From SZUA-36 sp963774415 (GTDB taxonomy: Bacteria; Pseudomonadota; Gammaproteobacteria; Xanthomonadales; SZUA-36), in the NCBI GenBank assembly GCA_963774415.1, contig CAVZEU010000001.1, forward strand, positions 682,001 to 746,000: a stretch of DNA of 64,000 nucleotides. Reading direction: 5' to 3'. Position numbers and translations under genes: made by a program. The notes below the pieces were generated by a model. That model was not told the DNA's origin and ran no database searches. It saw nothing but the letters and a program-made list of their open reading frames with translations. Positions 17,131 to 25,644 of this stretch are shown piece after piece (within the stretch, counting starts at the first letter, position 1; every line of letters begins with the position of its first letter).

Positions 17131-17829
17131 ATGAGCAAAGAGACGACAGAACTGATCTTTTACCTGCTATATGCCTTTGCCTTTGCGGCCTCGCTGCTCG
17201 CCTTCGCAATGACCAGCATACAGAAGCTGCGATTTCTGATCGTCTTGTCATCGAGCGCGTACGCCGTCTACTACTGGCTGTTCCCGGCCGAACCGTTGTG
17301 GCTGGATATCGGTTCCGAGCTATCACTGGTCAGCATCAACGGCTTCATGCTCGTATACATGGCCTGGAGTAATTCCCGGATAAAGTTCGACCAGAGGGAG
17401 CAGTTCCTTTATGAGCACGAGTTTTCCGATCTGAACCGCGTCGAATTCAACCAGTTGCTGAATATTTCCGCCTGGGAACTCAACGGCGCCGGCCACGTGT
17501 ACACGGTGGCCGGGCAGCGCCTGCGGGATATTTTCTACCTGGTCAGCGGCCGGGCGAAGGCCGAATTGCCGGACGGCCACAGCGTCGTCGTCAGCGAAGG
17601 CAGCGTAATCGGCGAGGTCAGTTTTCGCCTTGATTGTCCCGCTTCGGCAACCGTGACCGGCACCGACGCGTGCCTGTGCCTGCGCTGGAACCAACAGGAA
17701 CTCAAGAACCTTTGCAGTAAATATCCGAACATCAAGCGGGTCGTCGACAACGTGCTGTCCTCCCACATGGCGCGCAAGTTGTCCGACACACCGCAGGAGA
17801 ACCCGACGGTTTCGGTACCGGCGGGCTAA
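17131..17829 (+). CDS. Popeye-like membrane protein with cyclic-nucleotide-binding fold
   Basis: A 232-residue protein with three membrane helices (residues ~8-30, 33-52, 60-78) followed by a soluble beta-roll domain (~90-215) that looks like a Popeye/cNMP-binding domain: VYTVAGQRLRDIFYLVSGRA, VVVSEGSVIGEVSF and SATVTGTDACLCLRWNQQEL. The classical phosphate-binding cassette of CRP is not conserved, as in animal Popeye proteins. Start ATG at 17131. It heads a plus-strand cluster with a DUF3307 protein and a nucleotide cyclase, so it is a plausible sensor of the cyclic nucleotide made next door. That link is inference; the fold assignment is by pattern. Confidence 0.72.
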   Translation: MSKETTELIFYLLYAFAFAASLLAFAMTSIQKLRFLIVLSSSAYAVYYWLFPAEPLWLDIGSELSLVSINGFMLVYMAWSNSRIKFDQREQFLYEHEFSDLNRVEFNQLLNISAWELNGAGHVYTVAGQRLRDIFYLVSGRAKAELPDGHSVVVSEGSVIGEVSFRLDCPASATVTGTDACLCLRWNQQELKNLCSKYPNIKRVVDNVLSSHMARKLSDTPQENPTVSVPAG

Positions 17830-17846
17830 TCCGCCAGGAGACGACC

Positions 17847-18188
17847 ATGACACTATTCTTCCAATTCCTCGTCGGCCACGCCCTTGGCGATTTTGTCTTC
17901 CAGCGCGACATCATGGCGCGATCAAAGAGCCGTCACGCGGAAATCCACAAGACCGCGGGCAAAGGCTTTCCAGGGTGGTATTACTGGTTATTCGCACACG
18001 CGCTGATACATGGCGGCACCGTGTTCCTGATCTCGGGCAGCCTGGCGCTGGGGCTCGTCGAAACGCTCCTGCATTCGATCATCGACTTCGGCAAATGCGA
18101 GCGCTGGTACTCGATTCACGTCGACCAGGCATTGCATATCTTGTGCAAAATCGCTTACGTGTGGGTCATCCAGCAGGGACTGGCTTGA
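17847..18188 (+). CDS. DUF3307 membrane protein
   Basis: A 113-residue membrane protein with the DUF3307 pattern: GHALGDFVFQRDIMA, an FAHALIHGG motif and ETLLHSIIDFGKCERW, placing His, Asp and Gln residues in three helices (possible metal or substrate site). Function of the family is unknown; members occur near signalling and phage-related genes. It lies 17 bp after the Popeye-like gene and its stop codon overlaps the TTG start of the cyclase gene, so the three are almost certainly one transcript. ATG at 17847 follows AGGAGA. Confidence 0.75.
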   Translation: MTLFFQFLVGHALGDFVFQRDIMARSKSRHAEIHKTAGKGFPGWYYWLFAHALIHGGTVFLISGSLALGLVETLLHSIIDFGKCERWYSIHVDQALHILCKIAYVWVIQQGLA

Positions 18189-20143
18189 AACGCGACCGGC
18201 AACAATCACGCAGGGACGTCGCGCGCCTCGAGATACTGAGGCAGGAACTGCTGGCGCCGCTGCTGTCCGTCGAAGGTCACCTGGAATTACTCAAGGAGCA
18301 CCTCGGTGACAAAGACTGCGCGGCGGACCTCGAGAAGATCGAGCAAGCCGCCGGGCAGACACGCGAACTGGTCGACGCCATGCTGGCCGCCGAAACGAAG
18401 CAAGTGGATGCCGCGGAACAGGAACGCATCCGCAGCCGCTACCGGCACGACCTGCGCAATAGCGTCGGCGCGATCGCGGGCTACTCCGAAATCATCCTGG
18501 AAGACCTGGAGGACGGCGAACAGCTCAGCGAGGAGGCGCGCAGCTACATAGAAAACCAACTGGCGGACGCCAGCAAACTGCTGTTGATCGTCGATACGCT
18601 GTTCAAGGGCGAACAGGGTTTTGACCAGGGTTCCGCAGCAGCACTCAACGTTGACATCCACTCCGTTTTCGACAGCTTCGAACGTTCCGCGGAAGAACGC
18701 AACGACACCCTCAGCGGGCATATCCTGGTCGTCGATGACAATGACAGCAGTCGCAACCTGCTGATCCATCAGCTGACTCGGCAGGCGCACACGACCAGCA
18801 GCGCGGCATCCGGCCGCCAGGCGCTGGAAACGATCAGGCGCGCGGCGCCCGACCTCATCCTGCTGGATCTGTTCATGCCTGACATGAACGGTTTCGACGT
18901 ATTGCGCGAGATGCACACGGACAAGGCCCTGCGCACGATCCCGGTCATTATCATCACCGGTCTCAGCGACCGCGAAGCCGCCGCGCGCTGTATCGAGGCC
19001 GGGGCCTTCGATATCCTGACCAAACCCGTCAGCCCCAACCTGCTGTGGGCGCGTGTGAACGCCTGCCTGGAGCGCAAGGCCTGGCACGATAAGGAGTTGG
19101 CCTACCAACGGCAGCTGGAGAAGAGCTATACCTTCATTCGCAAGGTCTTCGGGCGCTACCTGTCCGACGAGGTGGTGGCACAGATACTCGAATCGGACGA
19201 CGGCATGCAGATGGGCGGCGGCAAGCGCGAAGTCACGATCATGATGACCGATATCCGCGGCTTCAGCATGCTCAGCCAGCAACTGGATCCGCAGGATTGC
19301 GTCAAGATGCTGAACAACTACTTCGGCGTCATGACGCCGCTGATCCAGAAATACAACGGTGTCATCGATGAATTCCTCGGCGACGCGATCCTCGCCATAT
19401 TCGGCGCCCCCGTTGCCAACGACAGGCATGCGGAGCACGCTGTCGCCTGCGCCCTCGAGATGCAGCGGGCCATGCACGAGGTCAACCAAAACAACGATCG
19501 TTGGGGCCTGCCGGATATCGAAATGGGAATCGCGCTCAATACCGGTGAAGTAGTCGTCGGCAACATCGGCTCGGAGTCGCGTTCGAAATACGGCGTCGTC
19601 GGCCACCACGTCAATCTCACCGCCAGAATCGAGTCTTTCACCGTTGGCGGACAGGTCATGGCATCCGAATACACCGTCAAGGCGCTGCAGCCGGAAATTG
19701 ACACCCCGCGTTCGCTGGAGATCGAGGCGAAAGGAATCAGGGGCCGCCTCATGATCCATGAGATAAGCGCCATTGGCGACCCCTATCATCTGAGGCTCGA
19801 CACCGCTGAAGTGGTGGCCAGGCCGCTGCGCGAGGCCCTGCCGGTTACGTTCAACCGCCTCTCCGGTAAAGCGATCGCCGATGAGCAGGTCGACGGACAT
19901 CTGGTCGCGGCCGCGGGGCGCATTGCCCACCTGGCGACCCGGGCCAGGCTGGAAGCGATGTCCAACCTGCGCATGCGGGTGAACGGATACCCCGGTGCCG
20001 AAAATGACCAGATATTCAGCAAGGTGACGACGGTCATAGAGGAACCCGCGCGCAGCAACGGGAAAAATCGCTACATCATACGATTCACGTCGGCATCGCG
20101 GGCCGCACGGGAGCACATCCTGTCGCTGGTCGCAGCCGAGTAA
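18185..20143 (+). CDS. Multidomain nucleotide cyclase: H-box domain, receiver, class III cyclase, C-terminal domain
   Basis: A 652-residue soluble protein. Residues ~1-160: helical dimerisation region with an H-box (YRHDLRN, His88) but no ATPase domain. ~178-305: receiver with Asp228 (LILLDLFMPDMNG) and a conserved Lys (LTKPVSP). ~345-520: class III cyclase with metal-binding Asp356 (MTDIRGFS) and Asp400 (FLGDAI), catalytic Asn477 and Arg481 (NLTAR). The two purine-selecting positions are Glu396 and Gly470 instead of Lys and Thr/Asp, which points to GTP. ~545-652: a small beta-rich, possibly PilZ-like domain (RNGKN-YIIRFTSASRAARE region). TTG at 18185 overlaps the DUF3307 stop. It is most likely phosphorylated by the hybrid kinase two genes downstream. 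Confidence 0.88.
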   Translation: MKRDRQQSRRDVARLEILRQELLAPLLSVEGHLELLKEHLGDKDCAADLEKIEQAAGQTRELVDAMLAAETKQVDAAEQERIRSRYRHDLRNSVGAIAGYSEIILEDLEDGEQLSEEARSYIENQLADASKLLLIVDTLFKGEQGFDQGSAAALNVDIHSVFDSFERSAEERNDTLSGHILVVDDNDSSRNLLIHQLTRQAHTTSSAASGRQALETIRRAAPDLILLDLFMPDMNGFDVLREMHTDKALRTIPVIIITGLSDREAAARCIEAGAFDILTKPVSPNLLWARVNACLERKAWHDKELAYQRQLEKSYTFIRKVFGRYLSDEVVAQILESDDGMQMGGGKREVTIMMTDIRGFSMLSQQLDPQDCVKMLNNYFGVMTPLIQKYNGVIDEFLGDAILAIFGAPVANDRHAEHAVACALEMQRAMHEVNQNNDRWGLPDIEMGIALNTGEVVVGNIGSESRSKYGVVGHHVNLTARIESFTVGGQVMASEYTVKALQPEIDTPRSLEIEAKGIRGRLMIHEISAIGDPYHLRLDTAEVVARPLREALPVTFNRLSGKAIADEQVDGHLVAAAGRIAHLATRARLEAMSNLRMRVNGYPGAENDQIFSKVTTVIEEPARSNGKNRYIIRFTSASRAAREHILSLVAAE

Positions 20144-20175
20144 GAACGGAAAGCACACGAATGCAAGAGGAAACA

Positions 20176-20535
20176 ATGGCCAGGTTATTGATCGTCGAAG
20201 ACAATGAAATGAACCGGGACATGCTCAGCCGGCGCCTGCAACGCAAGGGCTACGACGTCGAAGTCGCCGTCGACGGCCAGCAGGGTATCGACAAGGCGAC
20301 CGCGCTGATGCCGGACCTGGTGCTGATGGACATGAGTCTGCCCGTCAAGGACGGCTGGACCGCGACCCGCGAATTGCGCGAAAACACCGCCACCGCCACG
20401 CTGAAGATCATCGCGCTGACGGCGCACGCCATGGAAGGTGACCGGCAAAAAGCGATCGAGGCCGGCTGCGACGATTACGACACCAAGCCGATCGACCTGA
20501 AAAGACTGCTGGCTAAAATCGAGGCCCTGCTCTGA
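20176..20535 (+). CDS. Stand-alone receiver (CheY-like) response regulator
   Basis: A 119-residue single receiver: acidic pocket VEDNE, phospho-acceptor Asp in LVLMDMSLPVKDG, switch Thr in ALTAHAM and Lys in DTKPID. No output domain. ATG at 20176 is preferred because AGAGGA lies just upstream; the in-frame ATG at 20161 would add five residues. It lies between the cyclase and the hybrid histidine kinase and may shuttle phosphate between them. The MDMSLPVKDGW form is typical of DivK-like relays. Confidence 0.88.
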   Translation: MARLLIVEDNEMNRDMLSRRLQRKGYDVEVAVDGQQGIDKATALMPDLVLMDMSLPVKDGWTATRELRENTATATLKIIALTAHAMEGDRQKAIEAGCDDYDTKPIDLKRLLAKIEALL

Positions 20536-20573
20536 GCTTGACTCGCGCGGGCGAAACCAACGAGGGGTAAACA

Positions 20574-22853
20574 ATGAATCTCAGCAAACGGATTACGTTG
20601 ACTTCGTCAGTCATACTGGTCTTTTTCTTTTTCACGGTCGTCGTCTTCCTTTGGTCCAACCAGGTCACGCGCAAGAAAGTCAACCAATTGCAATCGGTGA
20701 TACGTGCCCAGTACCTCGTCAGCGACATCGCCCAGCAGATGAAAGAATTGAACACGCGCCTGCAGGTACTCGACGCGGTAACCTCGGCGCAGGACAAGAA
20801 AGCGCTGTCGGCCGAAGAACAGAAGAAACTGCTCAAGGGCATCCTCGCGACCGGTACCGCCATACGCTCCCTGCGCCAGGTCGCCGGCAGCACGGTCGCA
20901 CCCCGGCTGACAGGCGTCGACAAGGCCGAAGAGATCGTCAACCAGTGGAAGATGCTGATCAATCGCGCGGACGCGGAGCAACGGTCCGTGCAGCTTTACA
21001 CCCTGGTGGCGTTTTCCAGCGATTTCAATGACGCGGCAAAACGCCTGACCCATGACGGCTTCCTCTTACGGACCATTGCCTCCCGCCTGAACCAGGCCAT
21101 CGACGAGGCGCAGGCGCTGGTGCACAAGGTCTCCCTGCTGGTGTTCTTACTCAGCGCCGCCATCGCGGTGGTGCTGACGACCTTGCTGATACGTTATACA
21201 CAAGTTGCGCTGTCGCAATTGCGCCGCGGCACCCGCGAATGGAGTGCCGGCAACCTCTCGCACCGGGTCCGGGTCGTCGGCAAGGGCGACCTGAGCGAAC
21301 TCGGGCTCGCATTCAATGCGATGGCGCAGAAACTCCAGGTTGCGCTCGAAGAAGCCAACCGGGAAAAGGAGAGAGCCGATGAGGCCAACCAGGCCAAGAG
21401 CGGGTTCCTGGCCAATATGAGCCACGAACTGCGAACCCCGATGAACGCCATCATCGGCTACAGCGAAATGTTGCTGGAGGACCTCGAGGACGAGGTTGAA
21501 CCGGAGCCGAAGGAACTCAGCGCCGACCTCGGCAAAATTCACGCTGCGGGCAAACACCTGCTCGGCCTGATCAACGAAGTGCTGGACCTGGCCAAGGTCG
21601 AGTCCGGCAAGATGGTCGTCTACAACGAAGATACCGACCTGGAACAGCTGATTTCCGGGGTAACCAGCACGGTGCAACCGCTCATCGACAATTACGACAA
21701 CGAACTCAAGACGGTCATCGAGGTCGACGACACGGCCATCCGCACGGACGTCACCAAGTTCCGGCAAATCCTGATGAACCTGCTCAGCAACGCGGCCAAG
21801 TTCACCCGTAACGGCACCATCACGGTTCGGGCACGGCGCTTCGCTGAAGATGAAACCGACCTGGTAGCCGTCTCCGTCAGCGACACCGGCATCGGGATGA
21901 CACCGCAACAACTGGACAAGGTCTTCGACGAGTTCACCCAGGCCGACGATTCCACCACGCGCGAATTCGGCGGTACGGGTCTCGGGCTCTCCATCTGCAA
22001 GAAGTTCGCCGAGTTGATGCAAGGCCGGATCGAAGTCGAAAGCACGCCGGGTGAAGGCACCACCTTCACCTTCGTGGTGCCGGCGATCGCGGCGGAGTCC
22101 AGTGCGGAGGCGGCGCAAGCACAGCCCTCCAGAGAGACGCCGGCGGCCGACCAGGACGGGCTGGCGCGGGTCCTGGTCATCGACGACGACGCTTCCTCGC
22201 TGGAGCTGTCCCAGCGCATCCTGGCCAAACGCGGCTACTCGGTACTAACGGCCAGCAGCGGCGCGGACGGCATCAAGCTGGCCCGGGAACAACATCCGGA
22301 CATCATCGTGCTGGACGTCATCATGCCGGAAATGGATGGCTGGCAGGTGCTGGAAAAGCTGCGTGCAATTCCTGCCACGGCCAACATACCGATCATCATG
22401 CAGTCCATGTTGAGCGAGCGCGAACTGGGCCTGGCCATGGGCGCGGACGACTACCTGACCAAACCGGTGGACAAGTCCGACCTGCCCAACGCGATCAGGA
22501 AACTGCTGCCGGAACTGACCCTCGACAAGGGCGTTCTGGTCATCGAAGAAGGCTCGGCCATCGTCGATCTGCTGAACGAGAATCACGCGGAAGCCGCGTA
22601 CGAACTGTTGCAAACAGCCGATATCGAACAAGCGAGCGAGTGGCTCGAGGACAGGGAATTCGGCCTGGTCCTGGTGGGCCAGCATTCGGACATGGACCGG
22701 GTTTCGGCCTTCATGGAGCAGGTGGCGAATTCCAGTACCCTGCCGCCGACGCCGATGCTGTTGCTCAACTCGATTCAACTCGAAACCATGGACACCGAGC
22801 AATTACTGAGCTATATCGGCATCCACGTTGGGCGCAAACGCGGCGCGGCCTAG
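20574..22853 (+). CDS. Hybrid sensor histidine kinase with HAMP, receiver and degenerate second receiver
   Basis: A 759-residue inner-membrane protein: N-terminal helix (~10-32), periplasmic helical sensor (~33-185), second helix (~186-208), HAMP (~210-262), HisKA with MSHELRTPMNAIIGYSEM, HATPase with NLLSNAAKFT, DTGIGM and GTGLGLSICKKF, then a receiver (VLVIDDDASS, Asp in IIVLDVIMPEMDGW, Lys in LTKPVD). The last ~110 residues resemble another receiver in outline (LVLVGQHSDMDRV) but lack the phospho-acceptor Asp. SD AGGGG-type upstream of ATG 20574. It is the only complete kinase in the cluster and is therefore the likely phosphodonor for the cyclase's receiver and the small receiver. Its stop overlaps the next, convergent gene by four bases. 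Confidence 0.93.
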   Translation: MNLSKRITLTSSVILVFFFFTVVVFLWSNQVTRKKVNQLQSVIRAQYLVSDIAQQMKELNTRLQVLDAVTSAQDKKALSAEEQKKLLKGILATGTAIRSLRQVAGSTVAPRLTGVDKAEEIVNQWKMLINRADAEQRSVQLYTLVAFSSDFNDAAKRLTHDGFLLRTIASRLNQAIDEAQALVHKVSLLVFLLSAAIAVVLTTLLIRYTQVALSQLRRGTREWSAGNLSHRVRVVGKGDLSELGLAFNAMAQKLQVALEEANREKERADEANQAKSGFLANMSHELRTPMNAIIGYSEMLLEDLEDEVEPEPKELSADLGKIHAAGKHLLGLINEVLDLAKVESGKMVVYNEDTDLEQLISGVTSTVQPLIDNYDNELKTVIEVDDTAIRTDVTKFRQILMNLLSNAAKFTRNGTITVRARRFAEDETDLVAVSVSDTGIGMTPQQLDKVFDEFTQADDSTTREFGGTGLGLSICKKFAELMQGRIEVESTPGEGTTFTFVVPAIAAESSAEAAQAQPSRETPAADQDGLARVLVIDDDASSLELSQRILAKRGYSVLTASSGADGIKLAREQHPDIIVLDVIMPEMDGWQVLEKLRAIPATANIPIIMQSMLSERELGLAMGADDYLTKPVDKSDLPNAIRKLLPELTLDKGVLVIEEGSAIVDLLNENHAEAAYELLQTADIEQASEWLEDREFGLVLVGQHSDMDRVSAFMEQVANSSTLPPTPMLLLNSIQLETMDTEQLLSYIGIHVGRKRGAA

Positions 22854-23470
22854 TTCTTCAGCGTCAGCTCCTTCAACTTTTCGAGCGCCTGGTTCAGCGA
22901 CGCCTGTTCTTTCAGCAGCGCGTCGCGTTCCGCGACCAGTGCGTCGCGCTGTTTTTTCAGTTGCGCGATCTCGCCGCCTGCACCCCCCGTTTTTGTTTGC
23001 AGGGCGTCATAGGCGGACTGTGAACCCGCCAGCGCCATCACGGCATCACGCACCATATTGGCTTCCGCCGCGAACTGCTCGCCGCCAGCCGGCTTGATTT
23101 TTGCCGCGTCGCTGATCGCCAGCTTGGCCTTGTCGAGGTTGTGCCACTTCTCGTCGTTACTCAGATAAATCAAGGCCTTGCCCAGGTAGGCCAGCCGCTT
23201 CGAATTCGCGCTCGGCCCAGGCGCGGCGATGACACGGTCGAATTGTCGGAGCGCTTTGTCGTATTCACGGGCTTCGTAGAGACTGCTGGCCGCCTCGAGT
23301 CCCTGGCCGCTGGCGGCAATATGCCCGTCCGTTGCGGCCGGTTGCGTCGGTGTCTCGGCGCAGGCGGCCAGCAAGGCGCTCAAAAGAACAAGGGTGCAGA
23401 GGCGTGCTGGCAGTAAGCGCAACAGGCCGCGCGCAGGTAAAAGCGGGGGGGTGGCGTTGAGTTTGATCAT
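22850..23470 (-). CDS. Lipoprotein with TPR-like helices and C-terminal coiled coil
   Basis: A 206-residue lipoprotein: signal ending LSALLAAC (lipobox LAAC), a helical repeat region (YEAREYDKALRQFDRVIAAP resembles one TPR) and a coiled-coil tail (QLKKQRDALVAERDALLKEQ). Family not recognised; perhaps a scaffold at the outer membrane. ATG at 23470. Convergent with the hybrid kinase; a 25-bp palindrome lies in its leader. Confidence 0.65.
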   Translation of the reverse strand: MIKLNATPPLLPARGLLRLLPARLCTLVLLSALLAACAETPTQPAATDGHIAASGQGLEAASSLYEAREYDKALRQFDRVIAAPGPSANSKRLAYLGKALIYLSNDEKWHNLDKAKLAISDAAKIKPAGGEQFAAEANMVRDAVMALAGSQSAYDALQTKTGGAGGEIAQLKKQRDALVAERDALLKEQASLNQALEKLKELTLKN

Positions 23471-23492
23471 AGTTTCCGTTTCTGTCGGTAGC

Positions 23493-23517
23493 TGGCCATT
23501 CCTGTCAGGAATGGCCA
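23493..23517. repeat. Perfect 25-bp palindrome upstream of the lipoprotein gene
   Basis: Arms TGGCCATTCCTG and CAGGAATGGCCA around a single T, 23-47 bases before the lipoprotein start codon. No U-run follows on either strand, so it is a better candidate for an operator or a leader hairpin than for a terminator of the neighbouring barrel gene, whose stop codon lies ~85 bp away. Confidence 0.6.
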
Positions 23518-23601
23518 TGGAGTTATTAGCAGCAAGTGGTAAAACCATAGGCTAAAAATCGGCGAAATTCTACTGCAAAATGAACCTCTGGCCGGGGCCC
23601 G

Positions 23602-24891
23602 TCAGAAATACCACGCCAGCTGTGCGAACACGGAGGGACCGGTGGCGATGTACTGACCTTTCACGTCACCGGCCGGCCCGCCGAACTCGGTACCCGCCGG
23701 CCCGATCGGCACGCTCAGCGCCGCGATCAGCTGCACGTTTTGCAGCCACTCATACCTCACGACCAGTTGCCCCAGGGCCGAAGGGTCGTCCAGGTTGACG
23801 AAAACATTCGGGCCGACGTTCAACAGCGGCGTGACCTCGATGGCGACCGACCCGCCGAGGTAGTGCCGGCCGAGGTTGTACAGTTCCCCTCTCGCCAGGC
23901 GCCGCTGCAGTTGCGGGCGCGATGCGAGCACCGCGGCGCTGTAATCGCCGCCGGCCAGACCGAACCCGTTGTAAAAATATTCCAGCACGCCCGACCAGTT
24001 GCGCCGCCAGGCGGCCCAGGAATAGGTCACGCCGGCCATTGCGGAAAATTCCGAGCCCTGTCGCGTCGCGGTCCAGACCAGGTCGCTGCGCCACACGGCC
24101 CCGGCGGCATCGGCGCTGATGCCGAGGCCGATGACGCGGTCGTCGTAATGCTCCGCCAGCAGCAGGTCGAATTCGTTGGCGGCGATGAAACCGTGGTATT
24201 TGAACGCCAGCGAAGACTGCGCGCGGCTGACGTGGCCGGTTTCAGGATCCCGGCGTATCACGCCGACAGCCTGCAGGTCATTACCGTTCGCCTGCAACCA
24301 CTGCGTGTACAGCATGTCGTCACCGTTTTTGTACTCGCGGTCGATCGCGGCCGGATCAAAGGGATTGAATATGTCCATCGGCGTAAACAGCAGACCATTG
24401 CCCCATGACAGCGCCTGACGTCCAATACGCAGCACCAGCCGCTCGCTGCTGTAGCCCACGCTGGCGCGATCCAGGCGTATCTGCGCGCTGTTCCGGCCGC
24501 CGGCAGACCACTGCCGGGTCAGGTCGAACCAGCGCCGCTTGTCATTGGGCAGAAAGTTGGCGGCGGCAAAAACGGACGGCAAACCGGCCGCTTCGTCCGC
24601 GCGGCTCGCGAGCACCTGCGCGTGAAGGTCCAGATCCCAGCGCTCCTGTCTCAGCGACAGCTTGAATCGCCCCTGCAACTGCTCCGCGGCCAGGTATCTG
24701 CCGCTGCCGCTGCGCAAGAGACTGTCCGCGGGAATGCGTGTGTACAGGCCGCGGAGCTTGACATGACCGCCAAAGGACCACGCGGCCGGCCCGGTTGCCT
24801 CGGTCTGGCCATGAGCGGGCAGCGCCAGCGCCAACAAGACGCAGGCCACCAGCCTGCCGCCAAGGTCAGCTTGTCGCCTGTAACGTGTCAC
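23602..24891 (-). CDS. Outer-membrane beta-barrel protein of the Lol-like operon
   Basis: A 429-residue exported protein: signal peptide TRYRRQADLGGRLVACVLLA... ending AHGQ, then a barrel with alternating strands and a C-terminal Phe (FAQLAWYF). Segments such as RLVLRIGRQALSWGNGLLFTP and DIFNPFDPAAIDREYK resemble the DUF1302/AlgE-like outer-membrane group. The GTG at 24891 gives the most natural signal peptide; an upstream start at 24951 would lengthen it by 20 residues. Either start overlaps the ATPase gene, so it is the terminal gene of the LolA-FtsX-FtsX-LolD operon. It may receive the exported cargo at the outer membrane; this is inferred from context. Confidence 0.72.
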   Translation of the reverse strand: MTRYRRQADLGGRLVACVLLALALPAHGQTEATGPAAWSFGGHVKLRGLYTRIPADSLLRSGSGRYLAAEQLQGRFKLSLRQERWDLDLHAQVLASRADEAAGLPSVFAAANFLPNDKRRWFDLTRQWSAGGRNSAQIRLDRASVGYSSERLVLRIGRQALSWGNGLLFTPMDIFNPFDPAAIDREYKNGDDMLYTQWLQANGNDLQAVGVIRRDPETGHVSRAQSSLAFKYHGFIAANEFDLLLAEHYDDRVIGLGISADAAGAVWRSDLVWTATRQGSEFSAMAGVTYSWAAWRRNWSGVLEYFYNGFGLAGGDYSAAVLASRPQLQRRLARGELYNLGRHYLGGSVAIEVTPLLNVGPNVFVNLDDPSALGQLVVRYEWLQNVQLIAALSVPIGPAGTEFGGPAGDVKGQYIATGPSVFAQLAWYF

Positions 24892-25558
24892 CGATGATAC
24901 GACCGTCTTCCATGCGAATGCGCCTTCCTGCCCAGGCCATGACCCGCTCATCGTGGGTCGCCATCAGGAAAGTGATGCCGTGTACGCGGTTGAGCTCACG
25001 AAAATGCGCCATCAGGCGTTCCAGGCTGACCGAATCGAGATTCGCGGTCGGCTCGTCCGCCAGCACCAACTTGGGGTGGCCGACGATGGCGCGCGCCACC
25101 GCCACGCGTTGCTGTTGACCACCCGACAGCTGCGCCGGGCGCCGTTCCTCCATTCCCTCCAGGCCGACCTCGGCGAGAACGTCCATTGCCCGCTTACGCC
25201 GCTCAGCGGCGGCCACGCCCTGCACCTGCATGACGAACTCGACATTTTCCCGGGCGCTGAGGACGGGGATCAGGTTATAGGCCTGAAATACGAACCCGAT
25301 CTTGTACAGCCTCAAATCGGCCAATGCCGACTTGCTCATCAGGTCCACGCGCTCGCCGTCGAGCGACAAGCGCCCGCTGTCCAGCGCGTCCAGGCCGCCG
25401 ATAGCGTTCAGCAAGGTGGTTTTGCCGGATCCGGATGGGCCCGACAGACAAACGAACTCGCCCTCTTCGAACGCCAGGGTGACATGGTCCAGTGCCTTGA
25501 TCACCGAATCTCCCTGGTGGTAATACTTGCACAACTCGACGCACTCAATGGTGGGCAT
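24866..25558 (-). CDS. ABC transporter ATPase (LolD/MacB family)
   Basis: A 230-residue ATPase: Walker A GPSGSGKT at ~40-47, the LolD/MacB-type FVFQAYNLIPVLSARENVE Q-loop, signature LSGGQQQRVAVARAI and Walker B LVLADEPTANLDS, with ATHDERVM. This group drives mechanotransmission ABC systems with FtsX-type permeases, which extract or export substrates from the outer leaflet rather than transporting across the bilayer. Two such permease genes lie upstream in the same operon. ATG at 25558. Confidence 0.93.
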   Translation of the reverse strand: MPTIECVELCKYYHQGDSVIKALDHVTLAFEEGEFVCLSGPSGSGKTTLLNAIGGLDALDSGRLSLDGERVDLMSKSALADLRLYKIGFVFQAYNLIPVLSARENVEFVMQVQGVAAAERRKRAMDVLAEVGLEGMEERRPAQLSGGQQQRVAVARAIVGHPKLVLADEPTANLDSVSLERLMAHFRELNRVHGITFLMATHDERVMAWAGRRIRMEDGRIIGDTLQATS

Positions 25559-25644
25559 GCGGGTTCCTCATCGTTGCAATCCATCGGCCGGTTCCGCGGT
25601 CAATTCGCGTCTTGCGGTCCATGTCCGAGCCGTTGTCCGCCATT

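Noticed and set aside
18287..20176. Long minus-strand frame of ~630 codons opposite the cyclase gene
   Set aside because: It mirrors the codon positions of the real cyclase gene; no motifs; composition is Arg/Val/Asp-rich as in antisense frames.
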